NCBI GenBank assembly: GCA_965247355.1
Contig: OZ252011.1
Location: 310,001-374,000 of the forward strand
Source: RHLJ01 sp965247355
Lineage (GTDB): Bacteria; Bacteroidota; Rhodothermia; Balneolales; Balneolaceae
DNA: 64,000 nt
Direction: 5' to 3'
Part shown: positions 1-9,505 of the stretch, piece after piece
Position numbering within the stretch: the first letter of the stretch is position 1
Layout of the letters: the number at the start of each line of letters is the position of its first letter
The notes under the pieces: generated by a model
The model's database searches: none
Seen by the model: the letters and a program-made list of their open reading frames with translations, nothing else
What the model was told of the DNA's origin: nothing
Made by a program: the position numbers and the translations under genes

Positions 1-846
1 ATTGCAGCTGTAAAAGCTCCTGGATTTGGTGATCGCAGAAAAGCAATGTTGGAAGACATCGCTATTCTAACAGGTGGTACTGTGATTTCTGAAGAGCGTG
101 GATACAAACTTGAAAACGCTACGCTTGACTTCTTAGGTCAGGCTGCTCGTGTAACTATCGACAAAGACAATACCACAGTTGTTGATGGTTCTGGAAAAGA
201 AGATGATATCAAAGCTCGCGTAAACCAGATTAAGTCTCAAATTGAGAGCACTACTTCTGATTACGACCGTGAGAAACTACAAGAACGTCTTGCTAAACTA
301 AGTGGTGGTGTTGCTGTATTGTATATCGGTGCTGCTTCTGAAGTTGAGATGAAAGAGAAGAAAGCTCGTGTGGAAGACGCATTACATGCAACTCGTGCTG
401 CGGTTGAAGAAGGTATCGTTCCTGGTGGTGGTGTTGCACTGCTTAGAACCGTTTCAGCGCTTGACAGCTTGAAAGGTGAAAATCCAGATGAGAATGTAGG
501 ATTTGATATCGTTCGAAGAGCTGTTGAAGCTCCGCTTCGCACTATTGCCAACAATGCTGGTGTGGAAGGTGCAATTGTAATCCAGAAAGTACTTGACGGA
601 AAAGGCGCTTTCGGATACAACGCTCGTACCGAAGTGTATGAAGACCTTATTAAAGCAGGTGTAATTGATCCTACCAAAGTGACAAGAAACGCGCTTCAAA
701 ACGCAGCTTCTGTTGCAGGATTATTATTAACCACTGAAGCAGTTATCTCTGAGAAACCAAGTGATAACGACGATGGCGGCGGAATGCCAGCCGGTGGAAT
801 GGGTGGCGGAATGCCAGGAATGGGAGGCATGGGTGGAATGATGTAA
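1..846 (+). CDS. groEL: GroEL chaperonin, C-terminal half (partial)
   Basis: The reading frame is open from base 1, so the gene begins before the window; 281 residues remain of a family that is normally about 545 long. What is seen is the distal part of the apical domain, the second intermediate segment and the second equatorial segment, starting at the conserved KAPGFGDRRKAML motif. The equatorial GGGVALLR and the glycine/methionine-rich tail (repeated GGM units ending GGMGGMM) are typical of the GroEL ring's central-cavity tail. GroEL folds proteins in the cytosol with GroES, whose gene is expected upstream outside the window. A strong hairpin terminator follows directly, so groEL ends its operon here. 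Confidence 0.98.
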   Translation: MAAVKAPGFGDRRKAMLEDIAILTGGTVISEERGYKLENATLDFLGQAARVTIDKDNTTVVDGSGKEDDIKARVNQIKSQIESTTSDYDREKLQERLAKLSGGVAVLYIGAASEVEMKEKKARVEDALHATRAAVEEGIVPGGGVALLRTVSALDSLKGENPDENVGFDIVRRAVEAPLRTIANNAGVEGAIVIQKVLDGKGAFGYNARTEVYEDLIKAGVIDPTKVTRNALQNAASVAGLLLTTEAVISEKPSDNDDGGGMPAGGMGGGMPGMGGMGGMM

Positions 847-877
847 GATCATTTCCCATAAATCTCTGAAAGATTTA

Positions 878-907
878 AAGCCCCTTCAATCATGGAGGGG
901 CTTTTTT
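878..907 (+). terminator. Rho-independent terminator of groEL
   Basis: AAAGCCCCT and AGGGGCTTT form a perfect 9-bp stem around a short loop and are followed by a T run. It lies about 30 bases after the groEL stop codon. Confidence 0.9.
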
Positions 908-982
908 ATTCTAACATCTAAATTTCCATTTTCCGCTTCTCAAATTGTTAATGTATCTTCATAGTAAGACTATTCTTACAGC

Positions 983-2650
983 ATGAAGCCAGTAACACAA
1001 TACACAAAGAGCGGACGTATCAATATTGCCTACCAGGTTTTTGGAGAAGGACCGGTTGATATTGTTTATATACCCGGATGGGTTTCCAATATCGACCTTA
1101 TGTGGGAGTGCCCGGAATTGGTTCATTTTTTTGAAGAACTGGCTAAGGTTGCCCGGGTAATTTTATTCGACAAAAGAGGTACCGGACTTTCTGATCGTGT
1201 AGTGGACTTATCCACTCTGGAAGAACGCATGGATGATATCCGTGCCGTAATGGATGCTGTTGATTCTGATAAGGCAGTATTATTTGGTCATTCTGAAGGG
1301 GGATCTGTATCAGCTTTATTTGCAGCAACCTATCCAAACAGAACAAGTGCATTAATTACGTTCGGTATTTTTGCTAAACGCAGATATTCACCATCCTATC
1401 CCTGGGCTCCAACAGATGAAGAACGTCAGGAAGTATACGACATGATTGAGAACAGTTGGGGTGGAGGAGATATGAAACTGGAATCGCTGGCTCCATCTAA
1501 AGCAGACGATCCAGTATTTATGGAATGGTTGGCAAACTATTTTAGATCCGGGGCGAGTCCAACTGCGGCTTTAGTACTTACAAAGATGAATACTAAGGTA
1601 GATATTATCGACATATTGAGTTCAATTAAAGTACCTACATTAATTATGCAGCGTACGAATGATATTGACGTTAAAATTGAGGAAGGTCGTTTTATAGCCG
1701 ATCGGATCGGAGGGGCTAAGTTCGTTGAATTTCCAGGGGACGATCATCTTTTCTGGGCAGGAAATACCCGGGAAATCCTTGATGAGATGAAAAACTTCCT
1801 ATCAACAATGCAACCCATCAAAAACTATAATGAACAGCTTCTTACAATTGTGAGGGGAAGAATTGATTCTTTAGAAAAACCTGATTCAAACCTGAAAGGA
1901 CTTATTGGCCAGTTTGTAGGCCAGTACAGGGGTAAGATTGTTGATCAAACCAATACATCTTTTATTGCAGCATTCGAGGGTCCAAGTAAAGCGGTTCATT
2001 CCGGAATCAGTTTAATTGAAGCAGCTTCTCAGCTTGGAGAGAGACTGAAAATTGGTTCATATATTAAAGAAACAGCAATAGAGACTTTTGTAAATAAAGA
2101 AGACAGAGTGGGTACCTATTTTAACTCCTTGTTAGAGGGTATAGAGTCCAGCCAAATTGTGATTACAGAAACAGTTAAGAATTTATTATCAGGGGCAGGA
2201 CTTAGTTTTAATAAATATTTACCTGATCAGGAAACTATCCAGGGAATCTCTTCTCTTTATGTTGTAAATGAAGATGCAGTTGGTTCAGCAGATCAAAGTA
2301 ATTCGTTATTAGATGGACTCCCTCTTAAAGGGTCTCTTCTCGAACGAGTACTTCAAAGTATTGATAAACATCTGACGGATGAATCGTTTAGTGTAGAAGT
2401 GCTTAGTCGTGAGGTAGGTATAAGTGAGCGTCAACTGCAGCGTAAATTGAAGCAGACAACAAATAAAACCCCCAATCAGCTTATTACATCGGTGAGATTG
2501 CATCGGGCAAAAGAGCTTATCATAATGGGGAAAAGCAATATCTCAGAAGCATGTTATCAAACCGGATTTTCCAGTCCGTCTTATTTTTCAAAGTGTTTTA
2601 AACAAGAGTTTGGTAAAACACCAACAGCTTTTCAGGAGACGTATACCTAA
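983..2650 (+). CDS. Alpha/beta hydrolase - degenerate cyclase - AraC-type regulator fusion
   Basis: Residues 1-275 are an alpha/beta hydrolase of the type usually fused to class III adenylate/guanylate cyclases: RGTGLSDR, the nucleophile elbow GHSEGG (Ser104), a likely acid Asp227 and His255. Residues about 283-420 still align with a class III cyclase (QYRGKIVD, then FIAAFEGPSKAVHS), but both metal-binding aspartates are gone: TIVRGRIDS stands where FTDIVGST is expected and TNTSF where GDGF is expected. Residues about 452-553 are an AraC/XylS double HTH (SERQLQRKLK; GFSSPSYFSKCFKQEFGKTP). I infer a cytosolic transcription factor whose sensing part derives from a hydrolase-cyclase enzyme; hydrolase activity may survive, cyclase activity should not. 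It stands alone just upstream of the cytochrome/YceI operon, its likely target. The ATG has no clear ribosome binding site. Confidence 0.8.
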   Translation: MKPVTQYTKSGRINIAYQVFGEGPVDIVYIPGWVSNIDLMWECPELVHFFEELAKVARVILFDKRGTGLSDRVVDLSTLEERMDDIRAVMDAVDSDKAVLFGHSEGGSVSALFAATYPNRTSALITFGIFAKRRYSPSYPWAPTDEERQEVYDMIENSWGGGDMKLESLAPSKADDPVFMEWLANYFRSGASPTAALVLTKMNTKVDIIDILSSIKVPTLIMQRTNDIDVKIEEGRFIADRIGGAKFVEFPGDDHLFWAGNTREILDEMKNFLSTMQPIKNYNEQLLTIVRGRIDSLEKPDSNLKGLIGQFVGQYRGKIVDQTNTSFIAAFEGPSKAVHSGISLIEAASQLGERLKIGSYIKETAIETFVNKEDRVGTYFNSLLEGIESSQIVITETVKNLLSGAGLSFNKYLPDQETIQGISSLYVVNEDAVGSADQSNSLLDGLPLKGSLLERVLQSIDKHLTDESFSVEVLSREVGISERQLQRKLKQTTNKTPNQLITSVRLHRAKELIIMGKSNISEACYQTGFSSPSYFSKCFKQEFGKTPTAFQETYT

Positions 2651-2654
2651 AACC

Positions 2655-2694
2655 ATGTCGGATTTGTTATAGTATGTCGGGTTTACGATGTCGG
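2655..2694 (+). promoter_or_regulatory. Three direct ATGTCGG heptamers, candidate AraC operator
   Basis: The heptamer ATGTCGG occurs exactly at 2655, 2674 and 2688, same strand, spaced 19 and 14 bases. They lie between the stop codon of the AraC-type fusion gene and the cytochrome/YceI operon. AraC-family proteins typically bind direct half-sites about two helical turns apart. Binding is inferred, not shown. Confidence 0.4.
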
Positions 2695-2829
2695 AAATAA
2701 ATTAGTCTTTAGCGTTTTTCTGATAACTCTGCTATTGTAGAATCCATTATTATGATTTTAAAAGAGATACCGGAATTGTACTTTTTTCTACAATCACATG
2801 TATCTAAACAATCAAAAAGCGTTCAAATA

Positions 2830-3246
2830 ATGAAAAATCTAAATCTAATACTGCTTTTCTCACTTTTTATAGTTGGATTATCATGTACAAATAATACCGA
2901 AAATCTGGTACTTGCTCCTGACGATGGCAATGAAGGTAATGATGATCCGGTAGTAGAGGTAAGTTATTCAAGTGATGTTCAGCCAATATTTAATGGGAAC
3001 TGTTCGAGCTGTCATGGTTCTAGTGGGAATGTTAGTCTTACATCCTACTCGGCATTAATGAACAGTGTGGGTAATAACTACGGAAGTAATCTGGTAGTTG
3101 CGGGAAATGCAGATGAAAGTGGATTAGTAGATAAAATCGAGCCCAACCCGGATCATGGTTCCAGAATGCCAATAGGTGGCACACTAACAAATTCAGAAAT
3201 ACAAACCATTCGGAGATGGATTAACGAAGGCGCTAAAAACAATTAA
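2830..3246 (+). CDS. c-type cytochrome lipoprotein (planctomycete-cytochrome-like)
   Basis: From ATG 2830 the 138-residue product begins with a lipoprotein signal (hydrophobic core then IVGLSC), so it is lipidated at about Cys19 and exported. A longer frame from 2752 would bury this signal, so I reject that start. One CSSCH haem-binding motif sits near the middle and SRMPIGG near the C terminus offers the distal methionine ligand; the ending IRRWINEGAKNN matches the planctomycete-type cytochrome C family (PF07635) as I remember it. It probably carries electrons in the periplasm. It is followed 8 bases later by a YceI gene and then a barrel gene; this trio recurs in Bacteroidota and I treat it as an operon. 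The redox partner is unknown. Confidence 0.8.
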   Translation: MKNLNLILLFSLFIVGLSCTNNTENLVLAPDDGNEGNDDPVVEVSYSSDVQPIFNGNCSSCHGSSGNVSLTSYSALMNSVGNNYGSNLVVAGNADESGLVDKIEPNPDHGSRMPIGGTLTNSEIQTIRRWINEGAKNN

Positions 3247-3254
3247 GCATTATC

Positions 3255-3800
3255 ATGAAAAAATTAATATTCATAGTTCTTTATCTCTCACTCAGTATCA
3301 ACAGCTATTCTCAAAGCTACTTTACCGATTCCGGTACAGCTATCTTCCATTCAAAAGTACCTTTGCATACATTCTCTGGTACGTCAGAAAACCTTACAGG
3401 GCTGATCGATCTTGAAAATGGTACCGTTGATTTTTATATCGATCTGGAAACGCTTGATACCGGAAACGCGAAAAGGGATAAAGACATGCGATTAACCCTT
3501 GAAACCGAGAAGTATCCTTTTGCTGAATTTTTTGGCTCCATTACTTCTGATTTTGATCCGAGTCTGCAGCAGGCACAAGCCGTAACAGTAGAAGGGGTGT
3601 TCAAGATTCATGGGAAAGAACAAAATATTGAAGTGAACGGACAGCTTACCCCTGATGGAGATCAAATAAAGCTCACAGCGGGTTGGATTCTATTACTAGA
3701 GGATTATGAAATCGAACCACCTAAACTGCTATTCATAAAAGTAGATCAGGAGCAGGAAATAGAACTTAATGCAACGTTGACCATCAAGGAAGATTTATGA
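3255..3800 (+). CDS. YceI-family periplasmic protein
   Basis: 181 residues with an N-terminal signal peptide (cleavage near residue 19, after SYS) and a YceI lipocalin-like beta-barrel. The family hallmarks are visible: an early FHSKVPLHTFSG stretch, the KRDKDMR motif and EKYPFAEF, then a GVFKIHGKEQ hairpin. YceI proteins bind isoprenoid-type lipids in the periplasm; in Bacteroidota they often accompany cytochromes, as here. The gene overlaps the next by 4 bases (ATGA), indicating translational coupling. Confidence 0.88.
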   Translation: MKKLIFIVLYLSLSINSYSQSYFTDSGTAIFHSKVPLHTFSGTSENLTGLIDLENGTVDFYIDLETLDTGNAKRDKDMRLTLETEKYPFAEFFGSITSDFDPSLQQAQAVTVEGVFKIHGKEQNIEVNGQLTPDGDQIKLTAGWILLLEDYEIEPPKLLFIKVDQEQEIELNATLTIKEDL

Positions 3801-4651
3801 AAAAGATTACAGCTCTCTTATTCATTGGTATGTTAATTTCTCAGTCTGCTTTTGGCCAAATGGAACGCAGGCGTACGGTTACGGATGAACCGGTAGAGGT
3901 ATTCTTAACAATGTCTTTGATTTCGATGTCTACTAGTTCAAATCTCCAGAAGAACAATATGAATAGTACCATCATGCATAATTTTGGTTTGGTGAGTACC
4001 GGTATAAAAGAGTTCTGGGGATTGGATCAGGGTGCAGCAGTTCGCCTTGGGATTGATTATGGAATAACGGATAAATTATCCGTTGGAATAGGTCGAACCA
4101 GTAGAGAAGATAATGTGGATTTAAGGTTTAAATACACCTTATTGCAACAAATGAGATCAGACAAAATCCCAGTACAAATTTCTTTAAAAGGCGATTTAGG
4201 AATTAATACACAATCAGAACGAAGGTTCGATTACACATTCCAGGAGCGTCTTAATATGTTTGGCTCTATCACAGTGGCAAGGAAGTTCAATGATGCATTT
4301 AGTTTTCAAATCGCACCAATGGTTTCACACTTTAATACTGTTGTAATTGAAACGGCAGATCAGAACCCGGAACATACTCATTATGGACTGGGCTTTGGAG
4401 GAGAATACAGAGTAAGTTTAAAACACTCTTTTTCCTTAGAATACTTTGGCGTATTTGGAGATCGAACAGGTGGAACTGTAAACCCTATGGCTATCTCCTG
4501 GCAAATTGATACCGGCGGACATGTATTCCAGATGTTTATAATGAATGGAAACTGGTTTACCGAGCAGCATTTAATTGCCAGAACAACAGACGATTTCTTC
4601 GCCAGAGATTTCAGAATCGGATTTAATGTAAATCGTGTATTCGGGTTGTAG
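3797..4651 (+). CDS. DUF5777-type outer-membrane beta-barrel protein
   Basis: 284 residues with a signal peptide (MKKITALLFIGMLISQ, cleavage near AFG-Q). The rest alternates polar and hydrophobic residues with repeated aromatic ends, as expected for a transmembrane beta barrel, and ends in hydrophobic-aromatic FNVNRVFGL. It resembles the DUF5777 family of Bacteroidota, for which no function is established. It is the third gene of the cytochrome-YceI operon (4-base overlap with YceI), so a role linked to surface or periplasmic redox chemistry is plausible but inferred. Confidence 0.75.
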   Translation: MKKITALLFIGMLISQSAFGQMERRRTVTDEPVEVFLTMSLISMSTSSNLQKNNMNSTIMHNFGLVSTGIKEFWGLDQGAAVRLGIDYGITDKLSVGIGRTSREDNVDLRFKYTLLQQMRSDKIPVQISLKGDLGINTQSERRFDYTFQERLNMFGSITVARKFNDAFSFQIAPMVSHFNTVVIETADQNPEHTHYGLGFGGEYRVSLKHSFSLEYFGVFGDRTGGTVNPMAISWQIDTGGHVFQMFIMNGNWFTEQHLIARTTDDFFARDFRIGFNVNRVFGL

Positions 4652-4737
4652 GAGAGCATATAATTAAGCCTTCGTTTATTAAGTTGAGCGGGGGTTTTTA
4701 TGTTTTCGACAAAGCCTCAAAAAAACTAAATTCCTGA

Positions 4738-7700
4738 ATGGGGAAGTATGTTTGGGGACATATCGCGCTAATTAGTTGTTTCCTGATCATTTCAAATCAG
4801 GAGGCTTTGTCACAAGTTGTGGCACCGGGGTATACTTATGAATATTGGGACTCAAGAAATGGGGTGCCCTCTAACAGTATTTCTGATGTTGAGGTATTAG
4901 GAAACGGATATGTTTGGTTAAGTACTTATGATGGTCTTATTCGTTTTAATGGGGCAATACAACAAGAAGGACAATTATTTTCTATCTATAACAAACTGAA
5001 CTCATCAGGTTTTACAACCAACAGAATTATCAGCATTGATGTGGTAAATGAAGAAGAATTTTTCTTCAGAACTGAAAAAGTGGGTAATACAACAAATATA
5101 GGTCACTTTAAAAAAGGAGTATTTACTACTTATAATGAAGATGATGGGATAAAAGGGGAATTAATTGGTGCCTCAGTAGACAGAAATGGTGAGTTTTGGG
5201 TAGTAAGTGATGGAAGAGTTCTTCGTTTTGAGGATGGAAGATGGGTTTCAGAATTTCCGGATTTATACTTTACCAACCGATATCCATTCACTTCAGATTT
5301 TAAAGCAGTAGATCGTAATAACATCTGGGTAAGTACGATTACGGGACTTTATCACATATCAAATGGAGTAAGTAAAAGAATCGGTAAGCAGGATGGTTTG
5401 CCCACGGATGATATTCGTTCTTTTTCAGTTTCCAGTAGCGGAGTAGTCTGGATTGGTACAAAAGAGAGTATCCATCTTTTTAAAGATGGGGACATTACAC
5501 ACTTGAAGCTTCCAGAAAATATTAAGACAAAGTTAACTGGTATTCTAAAAGTTGATCCAACTAACGATGATAGGTTAATTATTGACTTAAATAATGGGCA
5601 GAGTGTTGTATATAGCGGTGATAGATATCAAACAATTCCGGGAGACCTCATTGATTCTGAGACGGGCTCCTTAAAAGAGTTTTATTTAATTGGTGATGAA
5701 TTTAATAATAGCTCTTCAGACGAATGGGTACATATTCAGAATAAAGTGTTTCATCATGGGAAATTAGTGTTCCAAAGTCAGGATCACGACATAACCTGGG
5801 TTTCCACAGATGGTTATGGAAGCTTTTGGTATGGTACCAGGGAAAGTATCCATAGAATCAGAATAGCTACATTCAATTATCTGAATGAAATTAACAATCA
5901 GATAGTCAATCCATACTCCATGATTGAGGATAGTTTTGGAACCATATGGGCTACCGGACTTTCGGGTCAGATCTATCGATCAGAAACCAATAATAAGTTC
6001 TCATTATTCAACGAAACCTATGAGTTAGATACATACAGAGTGTATTCCCTTTTAGAAGATGAAGACAGGAATATGTGGTTTGGGGTAAGTGAGGGACTAT
6101 ACTTTTGGGATCGGAGTTCTCAACCAAAGCAGAAATTTTATAAATGGGGAGTACAGGTCCGGGGATTGCTGGAAGATGAAGAGGGAACAATCTGGTTCGG
6201 TGGTGTCGGTGGTGTGTACAGCATCAATAATAAGGAAGAAATTCTACAGCATAGCTTTTCTGACACCTCAATCACCCCAAGTATCCGGTTTATTTATGAA
6301 GATAGAGACGGAACCATCTGGTTTGGAACCAATGGAATGGGATTGCTCTATTTTGATGAAGAATCCGGGTTATTGAAAGAGTTTGAGCAGAATCACTTGT
6401 TGTCAGATACCATTATAAGGTCATTATATGAAGACGAGCAAGGGATTTATTGGGTAGGAACGGAAGGATCAGGTCTGAATCGTATTGAGTTTAATGAAGA
6501 GGAAGTCTCGGTATCACATTTCAATGAAAGTAACGGGTTATTTGGTGGAGTCATACACACCATTTTTGAAGATGATTTTGAACGGTTCTGGATGAGTTGC
6601 AATCGCGGAATCTTCTGGGTGAGTAAAGCAGAATTGAATGAAGTTGCATCAGGATTGAGGGAACGAGTCACATCTATTGTATATGATGAAACAGATGGTC
6701 TGCCGGGAGTTGAAGCCAATGGAGGTATGCAGTCTACAGGCTTTATTTCTTCGGCAGGAGAATTCTGGTTTCCGATGGTTGCAGGAGTAGCCTGGGTAAA
6801 CCCTAATGAAGTTCAAACACAATCCGAAAGCCTGATAACCCGCATCGAAGAACTGGTAACCGCTGATTCAACCTATAATTATCTACCCTCGGAAATTAAA
6901 CTCGCAAAAGATCAGCGAAATCTTCAGCTAAGCTTCGTTGGATTTAATTATGATATTAATCCCCAGAATATCCGCTTTCGTTATAAACTGGAAGATTATG
7001 ATGACGAATGGAACCAGGTAGGCTCAAGGAATGAAGCCTTTTATACAAATGTGCCAGCCGGGACCTACACTTTTATGATTCAGACCAGTGTGTATGGAGA
7101 AGAATGGATGGAAGGTGACAAAACTCTGACTATAACGATTAATCCATACTTTTATGAAACCATCGTCTTCTACCTGTTATGTGCACTATTGGTTTTGGGA
7201 ATAGGATATCTGTTCTACAAAAGCAGAATAAGGAGACTGGAGCAAAGAGAGGAGTTACTATCGAAAAAAGTTGATGAACAAACACAACAACTGAAGGAGC
7301 AGGCTGAAAGACTTCTGGAACTTGATAAAGCAAAATCCCGGTTCTTTGCCAATATCTCCCATGAATTCAGAACTCCGCTCACACTCACAATCGGACCTCT
7401 GGAAGACATCAGCAAAACGAATGGACACCAATTACCGGAACGTATTTCGAAGAAAGCGAACATGGCTCTGCGTAACTCAAAGCGCCTGCTTCGATTGGTA
7501 AATCAGATTCTGGATATCTCAAAAATTGAAACGGGACATCTGAGTGCAAAGGTAGCGGAAGGAAACATCGGTGAATACTGTCAATCCATTGCAAAGGCCT
7601 TTTTGGGTTTATCAGAGAAGAAATCAATTGAATATTCTATAAACATACCTGAAGGCATGGTGATGCTTTGGTTCGATCCGGATATGATGGAGAAAATTCT

Positions 7701-8892
7701 TGGAAACCTTCTATCGAATGCCTTCAAGTTTACTCCAAAAGGAGGAAAAATAACTGTGGGATTAAGTTCGGAAGCGGAACAAGTAGTACTTAAGGTTTCA
7801 GATACCGGAGTAGGGATTCCGGAGGAAGAACTGAAACATGTATTCGAACGCTTTTATCAAACCGGAGAATCTGTATCAACTATTCAGGCCGGCACGGGGA
7901 TCGGACTTTCCTTGGTCAAGGAATTAGTAGAATTACATGGAGGCACAATTGCAGTTGAAAGTAAAACAGAGAAAGGAACTACCTTTAAGATCACATTCAA
8001 AAAAGGGAACACTCATTTTGAGGAGAGTCAGATTGTTGAAGGTAAACCAAAGGAGGGTGCTACCGAAAATTTAGATTCCAAAGAGCTGATATACGACTTA
8101 ACTGATGAAGCAACTCCTGAACTTAAATCAGTGGATGAAAACAGACCGGCTGTGTTAATTATCGATGATAATGAAGAAATCAGGAGTTATGTGAAAGATT
8201 TTCTGAGTGAAAAGTATCGGGTTTTTGAAGCTGAGAATGGTCAGGAAGGTCTGGAAATAGCCGGGAAAGAACTTCCGGATATGATCATCTGTGATGTCAT
8301 GATGCCGGTAATGGATGGTTATGAATTCACTAAAAAACTAAAAAGTGATGAAGAGACTGACTTTATTCCCGTCATTCTTCTTACCGCAAAAGCGGAGCAG
8401 GCAGATAAACTGGAAGGACTTGGAATAGGAGCTAATGACTATATCATGAAACCCTTTGATATGACGGAGCTTCTTTTGAAAGTGGAGAATACTATCCGTT
8501 CTTTCAAGAAAGTACGTGCTAAGTTTTCTTCAGATAACCTTAATCTGAACGTTGAAGCAAATAGTAAGGAAGAAGAATTTATCAGACAGGCACTTGAATT
8601 AGTTCAGAATCACATTGACAACGAGGAGTTTGGCGTAGAACTATTTGCAGAAGGAATGATGATAAGCCGGGCGGTTCTCTATACCAAGATGAAAGAAGCT
8701 GTATCTAAAACTCCATCTGAGTTTATCTGGGAAATCAGAATCGAGTACGCGGCAGAACTCCTGAGAAAGAAAGCCGGAAATATTACCGAAATTGCCTACA
8801 GCAGCGGCTTCAAAAGTGTGGCACATTTCTCCCGCACGTTTAAAAAGAAATTTGGTCAAACCCCTCGCTCTTTTCTTAAAGAATATCACTGA
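4738..8892 (+). CDS. Hybrid two-component system protein: Reg_prop sensor, kinase, receiver, AraC HTH
   Basis: 1384 residues. Order: signal peptide (1-26); periplasmic two-bladed-propeller region of many Reg_prop repeats (about 35-700, recurring WVGT/WFGT/WFG motifs); Y_Y_Y domain (about 730-800); one membrane helix (about 809-829); coiled coil; HisKA with H-box His875 in NISHEFRTP; HATPase with NLLSNAFKFT, DTGVGIPEE and GTGIGLSLV; receiver (about 1138-1255) with acidic DD1143-1144, phospho-acceptor Asp1186 and a KPF lysine; AraC HTH (about 1285-1382). All phosphorelay residues are present. This architecture senses an extracellular ligand, classically a glycan breakdown product, and regulates genes directly. 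No SusC/SusD pair is nearby; the GLUG surface protein downstream is a candidate target. Confidence 0.93.
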   Translation: MGKYVWGHIALISCFLIISNQEALSQVVAPGYTYEYWDSRNGVPSNSISDVEVLGNGYVWLSTYDGLIRFNGAIQQEGQLFSIYNKLNSSGFTTNRIISIDVVNEEEFFFRTEKVGNTTNIGHFKKGVFTTYNEDDGIKGELIGASVDRNGEFWVVSDGRVLRFEDGRWVSEFPDLYFTNRYPFTSDFKAVDRNNIWVSTITGLYHISNGVSKRIGKQDGLPTDDIRSFSVSSSGVVWIGTKESIHLFKDGDITHLKLPENIKTKLTGILKVDPTNDDRLIIDLNNGQSVVYSGDRYQTIPGDLIDSETGSLKEFYLIGDEFNNSSSDEWVHIQNKVFHHGKLVFQSQDHDITWVSTDGYGSFWYGTRESIHRIRIATFNYLNEINNQIVNPYSMIEDSFGTIWATGLSGQIYRSETNNKFSLFNETYELDTYRVYSLLEDEDRNMWFGVSEGLYFWDRSSQPKQKFYKWGVQVRGLLEDEEGTIWFGGVGGVYSINNKEEILQHSFSDTSITPSIRFIYEDRDGTIWFGTNGMGLLYFDEESGLLKEFEQNHLLSDTIIRSLYEDEQGIYWVGTEGSGLNRIEFNEEEVSVSHFNESNGLFGGVIHTIFEDDFERFWMSCNRGIFWVSKAELNEVASGLRERVTSIVYDETDGLPGVEANGGMQSTGFISSAGEFWFPMVAGVAWVNPNEVQTQSESLITRIEELVTADSTYNYLPSEIKLAKDQRNLQLSFVGFNYDINPQNIRFRYKLEDYDDEWNQVGSRNEAFYTNVPAGTYTFMIQTSVYGEEWMEGDKTLTITINPYFYETIVFYLLCALLVLGIGYLFYKSRIRRLEQREELLSKKVDEQTQQLKEQAERLLELDKAKSRFFANISHEFRTPLTLTIGPLEDISKTNGHQLPERISKKANMALRNSKRLLRLVNQILDISKIETGHLSAKVAEGNIGEYCQSIAKAFLGLSEKKSIEYSINIPEGMVMLWFDPDMMEKILGNLLSNAFKFTPKGGKITVGLSSEAEQVVLKVSDTGVGIPEEELKHVFERFYQTGESVSTIQAGTGIGLSLVKELVELHGGTIAVESKTEKGTTFKITFKKGNTHFEESQIVEGKPKEGATENLDSKELIYDLTDEATPELKSVDENRPAVLIIDDNEEIRSYVKDFLSEKYRVFEAENGQEGLEIAGKELPDMIICDVMMPVMDGYEFTKKLKSDEETDFIPVILLTAKAEQADKLEGLGIGANDYIMKPFDMTELLLKVENTIRSFKKVRAKFSSDNLNLNVEANSKEEEFIRQALELVQNHIDNEEFGVELFAEGMMISRAVLYTKMKEAVSKTPSEFIWEIRIEYAAELLRKKAGNITEIAYSSGFKSVAHFSRTFKKKFGQTPRSFLKEYH

Positions 8893-8994
8893 AATACCAC
8901 ATTTTAAACATTCAGTCAAAAACTCAGGAATCTGAGTCAAGAACGAAACGCATATCTGACTTAACCTGATCGGGAACTCAAAAGAGTATTCCCG

Positions 8995-9489
8995 ATGATC
9001 AAGAACACAACATTACAAAGTTCCGGTTCAGACTTTCTCAGTCTTGAAGTAGCGCTGTCTCATCCCGACGAAAGAATCGGTTCAAAACCTCATCCTGACT
9101 CATCCAAATTATTAACCATTTTAATAGTTTATGATGATGCAGATATGCGCACATACATCAGCGATTGTCTGATAGAGCGTTTAATCAGTATACATGTGAT
9201 GGAAGCGGAGCAGGGTAAGGATGCCTTGAGTCTGCTCCAGAATGTAAAGCCGGCGCTGCTGATTACTGATCTCAATATGCCGGTGATGAATGGTCTGGAA
9301 CTGATCTCACACATCGTCACAGTTTTCAAAGACTGGTCAGTTCCTATTCTGATTATCAGTGGGAAAGACCAGAATCCCGCCACCGATCAGCATGTCCTTG
9401 AATTACCAAACTGGGATGTACTCAAAAAACCCTTCAGCGAAGAAACGCTGATTAAAGCTGTTCAAAGCTTACTCACTCCAAAACCTTGA
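8995..9489 (+). CDS. Receiver-only response regulator
   Basis: 164 residues. A roughly 35-residue polar N-terminal extension precedes one CheY-like receiver: acidic pocket YDDAD (47-50), phospho-acceptor Asp92 in TDLNMPVMNG, a Ser at the switch position (IISGK) and Lys145 in KKPF. There is no output domain, so it probably works by protein contact or as a phosphate sink. It lies 102 bases after the hybrid sensor and 16 before the GLUG gene, so it may belong to the same regulatory unit. The usual VDDD start is IVYDDAD here, a mild deviation. Confidence 0.85.
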   Translation: MIKNTTLQSSGSDFLSLEVALSHPDERIGSKPHPDSSKLLTILIVYDDADMRTYISDCLIERLISIHVMEAEQGKDALSLLQNVKPALLITDLNMPVMNGLELISHIVTVFKDWSVPILIISGKDQNPATDQHVLELPNWDVLKKPFSEETLIKAVQSLLTPKP

Positions 9490-9505
9490 TTTAATTCCGA
9501 GCCTT

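Noticed and set aside
2752..2829. Upstream 26-residue extension of the cytochrome lipoprotein
   Set aside because: It would place the lipoprotein signal in the interior; ATG 2830 gives a normal signal with lipobox.
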